Source of the DNA: Heloderma charlesbogerti
Lineage: Eukaryota; Chordata; Lepidosauria; Squamata; Helodermatidae
DNA: 64,000 bases
Reading direction: 5' to 3'
Assembly (NCBI GenBank): GCA_026122225.1
Contig: JANEZZ010001412.1
Location: forward strand, 806,001-870,000
Positions 1 through 11,300 of this stretch are shown here, piece by piece. How positions within the stretch are numbered: position 1 is the stretch's first letter; each line of letters begins with the position of its first letter. The position numbers and the translations under genes were made by a program. The notes beneath the pieces are model-generated. The model searched no databases. It had not been told where the DNA came from and was given only the letters and a program-made list of their open reading frames with translations.

Positions 1-345
1 GGGCTCACCTGACTTTTTCAGTGCTTTTGCGAGCCGAGCTGTGCATTTCCCCAGAATTCTGGGAACTTTTAATGTAATTTTTTTGGTCTCGCCCATAATT
101 TGTGCAAATAGAGGGTTGTGGAAATCATGGCTGCAAATTGTGCAACGTTGCACAATTTGCCAAATTATGGCCACAAATTGTACAAATTACAGCTGAAATC
201 TGTGTGATTTGTATAAGTTGTGGCCATAATTTGCACACATCATGCACATTTGCACAATGTGTGCAGTTTGCAGCCAAAATTTAAGTAAGTTCAAAAACAT
301 CAAAAATCTGCTGCAGGCCAAATCAGGCCAGTTTGCAGAAGACAG
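1..345 (-). repeat. AT-rich palindromic repeat family, copy A (cut by window edge)
   Basis: The stretch is full of short inverted copies of a word like GCAAATTGTGCAA, for example the self-complementary block near 139-165. It matches, in reverse orientation, the segment at about 37180-37545, including a shared terminal part that reads GTCAGGTGAGC outward (here as GCTCACCTGAC at 4-14). A 60-codon open frame at 102-284 is not convincing as a gene. The family is not one I can name; palindromic structure and two copies support a non-autonomous DNA element. The left end is outside the window. Confidence 0.6.
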
Positions 346-1257
346 AACAGAGTCTGGAAGTCAAGCCAATTAAATCTTGTTGAGCTCTACTCCCTAACCA
401 GATTCCTCTGATATCCCTGGTACGATGTCACCTTAAGAATGCTACAAGAGTATAACCTCAGTAATCCCAGTTGGGACCATGTAACCTATTACAATACTCT
501 TGTTCATTTTACCACTAAGGCCTGTGTGTAAATTACCGAGCTGGCATAAGTGTTTCCTGCAATACCAATTCATCATAGCAAATATACTATAAAAGCTTTA
601 TAAAAAAAAAGTTATACACCCAAGAAAGTAGTCTTTTTTTATAGCCAGTATTTCAGCAACAATATTTACCTTTTCCCTCTTGATATCCCCAAATGCAAAA
701 AAAAAAAAAATGTTATATATTCCCAGGCTCTACAATGTAAGCCTCTACAATGTAACCAACAAAAAGACTGGTTTAAAAATAAGGGGGCTGCTTGGAATTT
801 CAAACTCAGCAATTCATCATTTTATTGGAAACGATGAAGGGATTGTCTGGCTCCCTCAGGGATAGTACAGAAAAATTGCATTTTACATAAATGTTTATGC
901 TGAAACATATTGTATCAAGACTGAATCAGCTTTAAACTCTATTATAAGACCAGGTCTTCCTATCGATATTATGAAAAACAATGATTTAAAAACAGATTTC
1001 CAGTGCTTACTTCAAAGATATGTATGCCCTGATCCAGAGCCCACGTATGCTTCAATGTACACATGGAGCACCCAACTCTCCATTGTGCTTTGGTGGCTAG
1101 AGCACTTCCACCTTGAATTTGTGTGTAGGAACAGACAAAGCCCCTGTGCCTGCCCCACTCACCAGACCCCCACTGCTGACCTGATCCTGTTCAGTGTGCT
1201 GGGTGAGCCACCGGAAAATCTGTGGGCGCCCCATGAGTGGCACACAGCTCCTCTTCT
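346..1257. other. No recognised feature
   Basis: Mostly AT-rich sequence with poly-A runs near 602-610 and 698-710. An open frame of 103 codons at 971-1282 runs into the palindrome that follows and has no recognisable domain, so I do not call it a gene. Confidence 0.5.
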
Positions 1258-1521
1258 TCCCACAAGCTGCCATTTTGACTAGAAATCACAGGTAAGCTAC
1301 TTACGTAAATCACAATTTCTGCAAAATGGTGGCCATAAATAGCGCCGTTCATGCAGAATTACAGGTGTACATTGTCTAATTACAGCCAAAATGACAATTG
1401 AGACCATTTACGCCTGTAATTTTGTGTAAATGGTGCTATTTGCAACTGCCGTTTTGCAGAAATAGCTATTTATGTAAGTAGCTTACCTGTGATTTCTATG
1501 CAAAATAGTGCTTGTGGGTAA
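1258..1521. repeat. 264-bp palindromic element with splice-donor-like arms
   Basis: The left arm (CCCACAAGC, TAGAAATCACAGGTAAGC, TACTTACGTAAAT) is repeated as its reverse complement on the right (ATTTATGTAAGTA, GCTTACCTGTGATTTCTA, GCTTGTGGG). Inner parts also pair (GCAAAATGG with the reverse complement of CCGTTTTGC). Each arm carries CAG/GTAAGC, a good splice-donor match, facing the centre. A fold-back or MITE-type DNA element is the simplest explanation; no transposase frame is present and I do not recognise the family. Confidence 0.7.
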
Positions 1522-1675
1522 GCGGGGATCCCCATGCTTGCCTGACTTGATCCGCAGACTGGCATCTGGGGAGCCAAGCTGGTAGAAATCACTGAGCTTG
1601 TGCCCCAACGGGATATTCTCAGGCATCCCTACTGTGTGCCTGTTTAGTTTTAATTGGGACTGCAACCCCAACTAA

Positions 1676-1885
1676 AGGACTTGCCTTGGAGTAAGTCCCA
1701 TTGAACTCAGTGAGTTGAATCCAATGTTAGAGTAGACTCATAGAAATGAATCGGACTTAAGGTAGGCATGACTAACATAAGTTCCATTCATTTCAGTGGG
1801 TCTATTCTATGTAGGACTAACATTGGGTTCTATCCATTGGGACTTACTTCTGAGTAGGTATGTATAGGATTGTGCTGTAATGGAT
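1676..1885. repeat. Two nested palindromic MITE-like repeats
   Basis: The outer element has arms around GTAAGTCCCATTGAACTCA (1691-1709) and the reverse-complementary CCATTGGGACTTACT (1834-1848), ending in a TATAGGATTGTGC-like tail. It is split by a second palindrome, about 1715-1834, whose ends read CCAATGTTAG and CTAACATTGG. The inner element has a relative at 3580-3700. Sequences of this type are very common in reptile DNA; here they are old and diverged. Confidence 0.6.
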
Positions 1886-2640
1886 TTATATGCTTCCCTT
1901 CATAAACATTTACCCCAGTGCAGTTTACAATGCAGTTTAAAATCCATAACAATAATAATTATTTAAAAGATTTTTGGGCTGTCTTATAGGACAATGTCCT
2001 CGCTTTGCGACTTACAAACACATGATGATAACATCACAGTTCCTATAATATAATAATATAATTTAATATGATTTGCAATTTGTAAAATATACACAAAAAC
2101 AAGTTTTTTTAAAAAATCAACAAAACACTAACATGATGAAATGACCAACCAGATGAAACAACAGAGTGGAAAATATCATGATCCGTGCTGAAAATATCAT
2201 GAGCAGTGCTTAAAATGTAAATGCCTTAACTTGATGCCAAAAGATAATGACGTGGGCACCTAGTGGACTTCTTGGGGTAGAGTGTTCTACAACCAGGGTG
2301 CCACAGATAAGAAAGCCCTCTCCTTTGTTGCCATCTGCCTTATCTCCTAAGGTGGTGACGTTCTGAGAAGGACCTTCACGGAGGATCTTTGTCTTCAGGC
2401 AAGTTGTCATGAGAGAAGTCAGTTCTTAGGGTACCTGGGTCCCAAGCCATGAAGAACAAGACCTGAAAGGCCAAAACAGGCAGTACTGAATTGCACTCAT
2501 AGGTAAACTGGTGGTAACCAGTGTACAGTAGCTCTTTCAGAACTGGCAAGATTTATTTCTGGTGAGCCATGCCAGTTAAAACCCTGGTTGGTGCATTTTG
2601 AACCAGTTGCAATTCCAAACTGTATTCAAGGACAGTCTCA
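1886..2640 (-). pseudogene. Decayed L2-clade LINE 3' region
   Basis: The 1886-1965 part resembles the 3' untranslated tail seen in the other L2-clade copies of this window (a TTTATATGC-like block followed by A-rich AAAATCCATAACAATAA). The 2250-2600 part on the minus strand resembles the end of the L2 reverse-transcriptase frame, which in better copies encodes LHWLPV and FKVLVLTFK followed by the WNSLP region. Frames are broken throughout. The call rests on similarity of layout to the copies at 45.9, 54.5 and 58.4 kb. Confidence 0.45.
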
Positions 2641-2766
2641 CTTACTATGCATTAGTCGCAACTCCCAGCATTGGACTATGACTCCCAGCATTCCTATTGG
2701 CTGGGTGGGGCTGATGGGAGTTGAAGTCCAAAACATCTGGAGGGCACCAGGTTGGGGAAGTCTGTG
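2640..2766. repeat. Palindromic ACTCCCAGCAT / CTGATGGGAGTT repeat
   Basis: ACTCCCAGCAT and GGGAGTTGAAGTCC flank a short loop, and the end reads CATCTGGAGGGCACCAGGTTGGGGAAG, a sequence shared with copies near 5190-5328, 17910-17970, 28436-28580, 40084-40195 and 46853-46975. It is a short non-autonomous DNA-type repeat. Confidence 0.6.
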
Positions 2767-3258
2767 CTAAGGACTGGAAAGCCACGGAACTGGAGAAGGT
2801 GCAGTAATACTATTTGCTGCTGGTGGTGTGGTGTGCATATGTTTTGTCCTGGTATGGGAAATGATCAGATTTGTCACTCGTAAAACGGTACTGGTTTAGT
2901 CCTGCTAGACTGTCTACAAATTGCAAAGGGCTATGGGACAAGCAGCTTCCGATATTCAATACTTCTGAGAGGATTTCCATAACCGTCTTTTGAAAGAGAA
3001 GCAAATTGTGCAGGAAGACTCCAGTATAATTGTATGCTGTGAAAATTAAACAGCCCTGGGCACTGACAGTCCTGTACTGAAATCCTACTGTGTAATGATA
3101 TGGCAGCTGAAAGTTCCGAGACCTGCCAATGTGGAACTGACTACAAAGGACTGTAACAACAGGAGAGATGTTTCATAAGAAAATCAATTGAGCTAATCTA
3201 TACACATACAGCATAGGAGCCAAAGGAAGCTTTCAAACTGCTAGATGACCTTATTAAC
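2767..3258. other. No recognised feature
   Basis: Mixed-composition sequence without a convincing open frame or repeat that I can name. Confidence 0.5.
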
Positions 3259-3350
3259 AGTGCAATGCTATATGCGTACCTATTCAGATGTAAGTCCCAT
3301 TGAGTTCATTGAGTCTTACACATTTTAGTGTGTAAAAGACTGCAGCCTAA
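3259..3350. repeat. Short palindromic MITE fragment (GTAAGTCCCATTGAGTTCA type)
   Basis: Contains TGCAATGCTATATGCG followed by ATGTAAGTCCCATTGAGTTCA and a closing GACTGCAGCC. It is the same family as the outer element at 1676-1885 and copies at 27765, 41172, 45540, 53669 and 61315. Confidence 0.6.
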
Positions 3351-3579
3351 CGTGGCAGTTTTGAAGCAGATGTCTATTGATTCCGTTGGGCAGCTGTTCA
3401 AAAGATACTATGTATGCTCCAAATTGAGAAATTTTGGAATATCAGAATCATGCTTGCCTTTGACTTGCACCTATCCATCCTGGGGCAAGCTGCCTACTTC
3501 ACACACAGATGTAGGCAAGACTTACCATGCTGTCCCGAGAGGCAGGACAAGACTGACAAAGGCAATGGCATGAATCCAG

Positions 3580-3700
3580 ATTTAGTCAAGCTTAGAGTAG
3601 ACCCATTAAAACCAATGGGACAAGTTAGCCATGACTAATTTAAGTCCCCTTGATTTCTACTCTAAGCATGACTAACGCTGGTTCCAACCCTATATTTCTT
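3580..3700. repeat. Palindromic MITE (AGTAGACCCATT type)
   Basis: Arms AGAGTAGACCCATTAAAACC (3594-3613) and the reverse-complementary CCCCTTGATTTCTACTCTAA (3646-3665) flank GTTAGCCATGACTAA. It is the same family as the inner element at 1715-1834. Confidence 0.6.
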
Positions 3701-4204
3701 GCTTTGATGTCACTCCACACCAGTTAGAAACATGCACTTGGGAAGGTGTGTAAAACAAGATCCCAAAATAACATAATAGGTATGCTATGGTGTGGGGTCA
3801 AGTTAATTTATGATTATCTCCCTAAGCTTTGGGATAGCTTATTAGCAAAACAAGTTCCTTACTGGGCATTGATGGTAAGTTGGTGGCTGGAAGAAACAGG
3901 TTTGCAATTGGAAGAAGCCAACAGGAGATTAAGTGGAGGTTTTTGCAGCTACTTGGCAAAATATAGGGGATGCTGTTACTTTGCGGGGAGGGGTTGTGGT
4001 GCTGATACTGCTTTAAAGATTTTTATGTTCTTTGGGGTAGTCTGCCTCTTTCACCTCTCCCCAAATGTATTTTATTTATAGTTATTTCAAAGATGGCGTA
4101 AGTTTCCAAGAACTCGATTCACAAGGAAGTCAGTGCTGTAGAGCTGAAACTTGTCCAGTAGACTAGGTTAGACTGCTCACTACTGCAATGTGCTATACAT
4201 TTAT
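3701..4204. other. No recognised feature
   Basis: A 111-codon open frame at 3746-4081 has no domain that I recognise and no supporting context. I do not call it a gene. Confidence 0.45.
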
Positions 4205-4985
4205 TTTTTATTTTTTATTCAGATTTATATACCATGTTCAACAAAGGTATCAAAATGGCGAACATCAAGTAGAAAGGCATACAAACAATACATATAACAA
4301 TAGAAACAACACAATACAAATTAATCAGCAATAAAACCACACACTCTGTTGTGTGCCACAAACCACAGCTAGCTGGGTCACACTTCAGGGAAAGCCTGTA
4401 TAAAGAGATGAATTTTAAGAAGACATCAGAACTGTGGGGGCCTGTCTGATGTCAATTGGTAAAGTGATCCATAGGGTGGGTGCTGCAACACTAAATGCTC
4501 TACTGCAAGCGCTCCTGACATGATCCTCAGGATCATGCGGCACCCTCAGAAGGGCTCCTTCTAACAATTGCAGAGATCAGGCAGAAGGGGTGAGGTAGTC
4601 CCTAAGGTAACCTGGTCCAAGTTGTTTAGTGCTTTATATGTTAACAACAGCACCTTGAATTTGGCCCAGTAACTTATTGGCAGCCAGGGCAGTTCTTTCT
4701 GCAAGGGTATAGCTTGCTGTTGGAAGGAGGCCCCAGTTAACATCCTCACTGCTGCATTCTGCACCAGCCCCACCTCCCCACTGAGCCCAAAGGTAGCCCC
4801 ACATACAATAATCCCATTTTGAGGTTACCACCAGTGCCTGTACCACTGTGGCTAAGCTATCACGGTCCATGAATGGTTGTAGTTGGCATACCAGCCAAAG
4901 CTGGTAAAAGGCACTCCCAGCCCCTGAAGCCACCTGAGCCTCAAGTAACAAGGATGAATCCAGGAATCCCCCCTACCCCACAACT
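4205..4985 (-). pseudogene. L2-clade LINE fragment, 3' end of reverse transcriptase plus tail
   Basis: On the minus strand the frame around 4561-4773 encodes VQNAAVRMLTG followed by LPWLPISYWAKFKVLLLTYKALN, the conserved stretch just after the palm domain in L2-clade reverse transcriptases (usually VQNEAARLI then LHWLPV..RAKFKVLVLTFK). The 4205-4340 part is the A-rich 3' tail region, starting with a TTTATATACC block typical for these LINEs. A second overlapping frame (4634-4951) shows the frameshifted upstream part. It is a dead, 5'-truncated copy. Confidence 0.65.
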
Positions 4986-5560
4986 ATGCAATTACATGGA
5001 TTTGCCTTTGAAGACTATTTGGAGATGGCAGTTAGTGCTCCATTCTTTACTGAGATTCAGCATTATGATCACATTGCACCTGAGCTATGCCAACTGCGCT
5101 GTCTCCCAGTCTGTTTCCAGGCTCAATTCAAAGTCTTGGTTTTGACCACCTGAACCTATATGTACCTACCCATACATTAAGACAGGCAGTGGAGAACATG
5201 TGGCCCTCCAAATCTCACTGGAGTGCAACGCCCACCAGCCCCCACCAGTATAGCCAATGGTGAGGGATAATGGGAATGGCAATCCAACAAGATCTGGGGG
5301 CCCACACATTCCCCACCCCTGCATTAAGATTTTCAGTGGAGGAACTCCTGCCTGTGCCCGCACCACCTGAGGTAAGTTGGGTGGCTACCAGAGGTAAGAC
5401 CTTCTTGGCGGTAGCACTCCACTTCCATCACACTCTGCTCAGAGAAGCTTGCCTCATGCTCACCTTGTTGTCTTTTTGGCACCAGACAAATATATTTTTA
5501 TTTTGCCAGGCTTTTTAGATTGTTTTGACCTTACTGTTTTATGCCGCTTTTGTGATTATG
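4986..5560 (+). pseudogene. Possible L2-clade LINE fragment in the opposite orientation
   Basis: Reading forward, 5085-5145 encodes ELCQLRCLPVCFQAQFKVLVLT, the same conserved block as in L2-clade LINEs. After an inserted palindromic repeat (5188-5328) the frame 5330-5518 resembles the end of such a frame. It lies head to head with the preceding minus-strand copy. Divergence is high, so the family call is moderate. Confidence 0.45.
5188..5328. repeat. Palindromic CATGTGGCCCTCCAA repeat inserted in LINE fragment
   Basis: GAGAACATGTGGCCCTCCAA at the left and GGGGGCCCACACATTCCCCA at the right are imperfect reverse complements, and the interior holds CCAGTATAGCCAATGGTGAGGGATAATGGG, a pattern shared with the copy at 28436-28580. 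The words CATTAAGA and CATTAAGAT flank it (5174-5181 and 5322-5330), which may be the remains of a duplicated target. Confidence 0.6.
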
Positions 5561-5618
5561 TGGTCTTTTAGCTTCTCAGGGTGGTGGGTGGGTTTCTATT
5601 TACATTTGCAGTGTTTTA

Positions 5619-5753
5619 GGGCACAATGCTATGCATATTTAGACAGAAAAAAAGTCCTACAACTCCCAGCATTCCCCAGCCAGCTATGTTAGCTGGGAAA
5701 TGCTGGGAGTTGCAAGACTTTTGTTCTGTCTAAACATGCATAGGAATGAGCCC
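5619..5753. repeat. 135-bp palindromic MITE, copy 1
   Basis: The left arm (ATGCATATTTAGACAGAA, then CTACAACTCCCAGCATT) is the reverse complement of the right arm (AATGCTGGGAGTTGCA, then TTCTGTCTAAACATGCAT). The arms are almost perfectly paired around a short loop at about 5685. A second copy with the same layout is at 53996-54128. It carries no coding capacity; a transposase from elsewhere would be needed. Confidence 0.8.
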
Positions 5754-6084
5754 TTATTATTCATTGTAAGCCATTCTGGGAATATAGTTGAAGGACAGCA
5801 TATCTATAATAAATAGAAACTTCCTGTCACTCAGGGAAGTTGGGGACATGAACAAATGTAACAAACTACTGCCAATATATAGTGGCAAGAAAAAGTTTGT
5901 GAACCCTTTAGGATTGTCCCATATTTCCAACATAAAATGTTATTAGATCTTAATCTAACCCCATAATTTTAGATAAAAACCATAGATAACCTGAGTAAGC
6001 AAATTACACACAAACATGATGCTTTTTCAACATTTATTTATCCACATCTGATTCACCTTTCAACATCCATGTGTGAAAAAGCAT

Positions 6085-7017
6085 GTGAACCTTCAGATTC
6101 AGCACCTGGTGGTACCCCCTTGAGCAGCAATGACTTCAAGTAAGCGTTTCCTGTAATGGTTGATCAGTCTCTGAGGAATTTTGGCCCATTCATCCTTACA
6201 GAACTGCTCAAACCCAGTGATATTTGAGGGCTTTCTTACATGAACAGCTCGCTTCAGGCCCTGCCACAATATTTCAATGGGATTTAGATCTGGACTTTGA
6301 GTAGGCCATTCTAAAACATGGAATTTCAGTTTCTTCTTCCACAGCTATTATTTTTGTAGATCGGCTTGTATGTTTAGGATCATTGTCTTGTTGTATAACC
6401 CACTTTTGGTTCAGCTTCAGCTCACTGATGTTCTCCTCTAGAATCTTCTGATACACCACAGAATTTGTGGTGGTGTCAATGATGGTAAGCTCTCCAGGTC
6501 ATGAGGCAGCAAAGCAGACCCAAACCATCACATTCCCATTTCCCACCACCATGCTTGATGGTTGAGATGAGATTCTTCTGTTTGAACTCAGTGTTTGTTT
6601 TTCACCAAACATAATGTTTCTCACTGAGGCCAAAAAGTTTTACCTTTGATGTATCTGTCCAGAGAACATTGTTCCTGGAGTCTTGGGGATCATCTGTGTG
6701 ATCTTTAGCGAACTTCAGATGGGCAGCAATGTTCTTTTTAGAGAGCGGTGGTTTCCTCCTGGCTAGCCTCCCATGAACACCATTCTTGTTCAGTCTTTTT
6801 CTGATCATTTTTCTGAATGATCAGAAAATCTGAACATCTGAACATTTCTGAACACTCACATTAGCCAAGGCAAGAGTGGTCTGCAGATCCTTGAATGTTA
6901 CTCTGGGGTTCTCCTTGACTTCCTGGATGATGTGCTAGTTTGTTCTTGGAGCGATTTTGGTAGGACAACTGCTCCTGGGTAGAGTGACTGTGTTCTTGAA
7001 CCTTCTCCATTTGTAGA
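6085..7017 (-). pseudogene. Tc1 transposase remnant
   Basis: Minus-strand fragments show the conserved catalytic regions of a DDE transposase, which cuts and pastes the element at TA sites in the nucleus. They are VLWTDTSKVKLFG in 6602-6808 (first Asp region), QQDNDPKHTSR in 6274-6459 (second Asp, codon at 6385-6387) and SPDLNPIE just beyond (Glu codon at 6272-6274). The spacing between the second Asp and the Glu is 110 bases, not a multiple of three, so the frame is shifted there. Other stops and frame changes lie further upstream. The amino end is beyond the inserted LTR element, near 17165-17250. Confidence 0.85.
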
Positions 7018-7028
7018 TGTAACATATG

Positions 7029-7566
7029 TGTCAGGAATGCCCCTGTAGTCTTCTGAGCCCTCCAATAGCCAGAATCAACAGTCAGACAAAAGGGCTGCAT
7101 TCCAAAGCTTTATTTCCATTCAACCTAATGAGGCTTACAGATGCTAATTGCCTGAGACTCAGAGGAAATACAAAGGAACAGCCTACCAGGGGTTTCTAAG
7201 GGTTAGGACATCAGTTGGTCTCCATTTGGAGAAAAGCACGGCAACTCTCTGAACTTGAGTAGAGGGGAAATTCTCCCTCTTTCCCATGGGGCCTCAGGGC
7301 GCAACTGCTAATGTTGAACCAAATGGGCTGAGCACCTCAGCTCAGCTCCCACAACCTCTCGCTTGAGCCTGCACCTCGCGTCTAAAAGCTCAAGTTGTCC
7401 CTCCCTTTCCATGCCAGGGTCAATATTGCTCCCAGGAATGTGAGGGGGGGGCTCGCCCTCGAGCTGCACCTCTGAAACCTGAGGGGGTTCCTCTCCCATG
7501 GACTCTTTCTCCTCCATAGAATCAGAGCTACTTTGGAACTCTATGGGCTCAGATCCAACCCTGACA
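7029..7566. mobile_element. Solo LTR (538 bp) inside the 5' LTR
   Basis: Its ends are inverted (TGTCAGG and CCTGACA) and it is flanked by the 5-bp duplication ATATG (7024-7028 and 7567-7571). Removing it restores the start of the host LTR, TGTAACATATG followed by the CCTGTT block. No internal region is left, which fits recombination between two LTRs. The family is not identified; the interior is GC-rich from 7300 to 7540. Confidence 0.85.
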
Positions 7567-7838
7567 ATATGCCTGTTGATGTATGTGTTTGCATTGTTAG
7601 ATGTGACCCAAGTGTTGTTGTTCAGTCGTTAAGTCATGTCTGACTCTTCATGACCCCATGGACCATAGCACGCCAGGCCTTCTTGTCCTGCGCTCTCTCC
7701 CGGAGTGTGCTCAAGTTCATATTCATTGCATCAGTGATGCTATCTAGCCATCTCATCCTCTGCCGTCCCCTTCTCCTTTTGCCTTCAATCTTTCCCAGCA
7801 TCAGGGTCTTTTCCAGTGACTTTTCTCTTCGCGTTAGG

Positions 7839-8390
7839 TAGGGGTGCACGAAAGTCACTTACCTGGTCTCGCACCTTGCTTCGCGGTGGGGGGGAGGCAC
7901 TTCACTGCTCCCTCCGAAATTCAGGCCGGGGGGGGGAGGCTTCCCTCCTTGCCCGGCCAAAATTCAGGCTGGGGGGGGAGGCTTTCCGCCTCGCCCAGCC
8001 GAAATTCAGGCCGGGGAGAAGCGCCCCATCTTCCCGGCCGCGAACTTCAAAAGAAAAAAACAAAAAACGCCCCTGTGATAGGCTATGTAACGATTAACAT
8101 AGCCTATCACGGCTAGATCTGCAAAGTCAGCCATGATAGGCTACGTTAATCGTTACGTAGCCTATCACAGGGGCGTGTTGTTGTTTTTTACTTTGCTTGT
8201 AATGGCGGCGGCGGCAGCTGCCGAACTGCTGCCAGGACCCGCCGCTGGGAGGGACATTCGTGAAAGGTAAGTCCAATCCCTGGGTGGGGCGGGGGGGCGG
8301 AGAAGTTCTCCCTGAACAACCTTCGGAGGACCGAATGCGTTGGCGCTCGCCCCCCCCGAAGTTTCGGGGAGAAATTCTCCCCCATCCCTA
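7839..8390. mobile_element. hAT-like non-autonomous element, TAGGGRTG family, copy 1 (552 bp)
   Basis: Ends are TAGGGGTG and CATCCCTA (inverted). Flanking 8-bp copies GCGTTAGG (7831-7838) and GCATTAGG (8391-8398) differ at one base; the empty site is seen in BovB copy 2 at about 20584-20593. An 8-bp duplication is typical for hAT transposons. Inside is a 100-bp palindrome (8066-8176) built on GATAGGCTA and TAGCCTATC. AGGTAAGT-like words face outward at both ends (7857-7864 as its complement, and 8265-8272). It is the youngest layer of the nest. No transposase is encoded. Confidence 0.88.
8202..8268 (+). other. First-exon-like ATG frame ending at a splice-donor motif
   Basis: ATG at 8202-8204 starts MAAAAAAELLPGPAAGRDIRE and runs 65 bases to AAAG followed by GTAAGT at 8267. 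The ATG lies in AATGGCGGCGGCG, a YY1-like context. Similar frames lie at the equivalent end of copy 2 (36845-36952) and copy 3 (41853-41770). It may be chance in GC-rich DNA, or a captured promoter/exon. No downstream exon is known. Confidence 0.3.
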
Positions 8391-11300
8391 GCATTAGGTG
8401 GCTAAAATATTTGAGCTTCAGCTTCAGTATCTGTCCTTCCAATGAGCAGTCAGGGTTGATTTCCTTTAGGATGGACTGATTTGACCTCCTTGCAGTCCAG
8501 GGGTCCTTGCAGCACCACAGTTTGAAAGCATCGATTCTTCGGTGCTCAGCCTTCCTTACAGTCCAGTTCTCACAGCCATATGTTGCTACTGGGAAAACCA
8601 TAGCTCTGATTATACAAACCTTTGTCGGCAAGGTAATGTCTCTGCTTCTTGCTATGCTGTCTAGGTTTGCTGTAGCTTTCCTCCCAAGGAGCAAGCATCT
8701 TTTAATTTCATGGCTACAGTCACCATCTGCGGTGATCTTGGAGCCCAAGAAAGTAAAATCTGTCACTGCTTCCATTTCTTCCCCTTCTATATGCCAGGAA
8801 GTGATGGGGCCAGATGCCATGATCTTTGTTTTTTTAATGTTGAGTTTCAAACCAGCTTTTGCACTCTCCACTTCCACCCTCAACAAGAGGATCTTCAGAT
8901 CCTCTTCGCTTTCTGCCATTAGGGTGATATCGTCTGTGTATCTGAGGTTGTTGATAATTCTCCCGGCAATCTCAGTTCCGACCTGTGACTCATCCAGCCC
9001 GGCGTTTCTCATGATGTACTCTGCATATTAGTTAAATAAGCAGGGCGACAATATGCAGCCTTGTCATACTCTTTTCCCAATTTTGAACCAATTGGTTGTT
9101 CCATGTCCGGTTCTTACTGTTGCTTCTTGACCCTCATACAGGTTTCTCTGAAGACAGGTAAGGTGGTCTGGTACTCCCATCTCTTCCAGAATTGGCCACA
9201 GTTTGTTGTGATCCACACAATCAAAGGCTTTAGCATAGTCAATGAAGCAGAAATAGACGTTTTTCTGGAATTCTCTTGCTTTCTCCATGATGCAGCGACA
9301 GTTGGCGATTTGATCTCTAGTTCCTCTGCCTCTTCGAAACCCAGCTTGTACTTCTGGTAGTTCTTGATTCACATACCACTGAAGCTTCGCTTGTAGGATT
9401 TTAATCATCACCTTGCTGGCATGTGAAATGAGCGCAATTGTGCGGTAGTTTGAACACTCTTTGGCGTTGCCCTTCTTTGGAATTGGAATGTAAACTGACC
9501 TTTTCCAGTCTTGTGGCCACTGTTGTGTGTTCCATATTTGTTGGCATACTGAGTGCAGCACTTTAACAGCATCATCTTTTAGGATTTTAAATAGCTCAGC
9601 TGGAATACTGTCATCTCTGCTACCTTGTTGTTAGTAATGCTTCCTAAGGCCCACTTGACTTCACTCTCTAGGATGTCCGGCTCAAGTTCAGTGACCACAC
9701 TGTCATGGCTATCAGGCATATTAAGATCTTTCCTGTATAGTTCTTCTGTGTATTCTTGCCAACTCCTCTTAATCTCATCTGCTTCTGTTAGGTCCCTGCC
9801 TTCTTTGTCCTTTATCATGCCCATCTTTGCACAAAACCTTCCCTTGAGATCTCCGATTTTCTTAAAAAGATCTCTAGTCTTTCCCATTCTATTGTTTTCC
9901 GTGATTTCTTTGCATTGTTCGTTTAAGAAGGCCTTCTTGTCTCTCCTTGCTGTTCTCTGGAAATCTGCATTCAGTTGGGTATATCTTCCCCTTTCTCCCT
10001 TGCTTTTCACTTCCCTTCTTTTCTCAGCTACTTGTAAAGCCTCATCAGACAGCCACTTTGCTTTCTTGCATTTCTTTTTCTTTGGGATGGATTGAGTTGC
10101 TGCCTCCTGAACAATGTTACGGACCTCCATCCATAGTTCCTCAGGCACTCTGTCTATCAGGTCTAATCCCTTAAATCTATTCATCACCTCCACTGTATAT
10201 TCATAAGGGATATGATTTAGGTCATACCTGAATGGTTTAGTGGTTTTCCCTATGTTCTTCAATTTCAGCCGAAATTTTGCAATAAGAAGCTCATGATCTG
10301 AGCCACAGTCAGCTCCAGGTCTTGTTTTTACTGACTGTATGGAGCTTCTCCATCTTTGGCTGCAAAGGACATAATCAATCTGATTTTGATATTGACCATC
10401 TGGTGATGTCCATGTGTAGAGTCACCTCTTGTGCTGTTGGAAAAGAGTGTTTGCTATGATCAGCATGTTCTCTTGGCAAAACTCTATTAGCCTTTGTCCT
10501 GCTTCATTTTGTACACCAAGGCCATGCTTGCCTGTTATTCTGGTGATTTCTTGACTTCCTACTTTAGCCTTCCAATCCCCTATGATGAAAAGGGCATCTT
10601 TTTTTGGTGTTCGTTCTAGAAGGTGTTGTAGGTCTTCATAGAACTGATCAATCTCAGCTTTTGTGATGTTGAATGGTTTGCCCTGGATTCGTACTGAGAT
10701 CATTCTATTGTTTTTGAGATTGTACCCCAGTACTGCTTTTCCTACCCTTTTGTTGACTATGAGTGCTACTCCATTTCTTCTAAGGGATTCTTGCCCACAG
10801 TAGTAGATATAATGGTCACCTGAATTATATTCGCCCATGCTTGTCCATTTTAGTTCGCTGATTGCCAAGATGTCCATGTTCAATCTTGCCATCTCATGCT
10901 TGACCACCTCCAGCTTACCTTGATTCATTGATCTTACATCCCAGGTTCCTAAACTATATTGTTCTTTACAGCATCAGACTTTCTTTTCACCACCAGACAC
11001 ATCCACAGTTGAGTGTCCTTTTGGCTTTGGCCCAGCCACTTCACTCTTTCTGGAGCTACTTGGAAATTCCCTCTGCTCTTCCCCAGTAGTATATTGAACA
11101 CCTTCCAACCTGAGGGCCTCATCTTCCAGCGTCATATCTTTTAGCCTTGTGATACGTTCCATGGGGTTTTCTTGGCAAGAATACTGTAGTGGGTTGCCAT
11201 TTCCTTCCCCAGTGGACCACATTTTGTCAGAACTCTCCACCATGACCTGTCCGTTTTTGGTGGCCCTGCACGGCATAGCTTATGGCTTCACTGAGTTACA

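Larger units (their letters stand above)
7634..11276 (-). pseudogene. BovB endonuclease/reverse-transcriptase pseudogene
   Basis: Minus-strand pieces 10974-11276, 10422-10928, 9579-10262, 9064-9561, 8391-9012 and 7634-7838 align in order with the 1047-residue protein of copy 2. Visible parts include the endonuclease start (SELKWTS, GDWKAKVG where the family has DWNAKVG), the reverse-transcriptase block FIDYAKAFD, and RYTDDITLMAES where active copies have YADD. The change of N to K in the endonuclease and of A to T in the catalytic box agree with long inactivity. The hAT-like insertion at 7839-8390 cuts the last coding part. Confidence 0.9.

Noticed and set aside
971..1282. 103-codon open frame
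   Set aside because: No domain, and its end runs into the palindrome at 1258-1521.
8507..9031. 174-codon plus-strand frame
   Set aside because: It is antisense to the BovB reverse-transcriptase pseudogene. The same antisense frame recurs over BovB copy 2 (20812-21336), as expected for a shadow.
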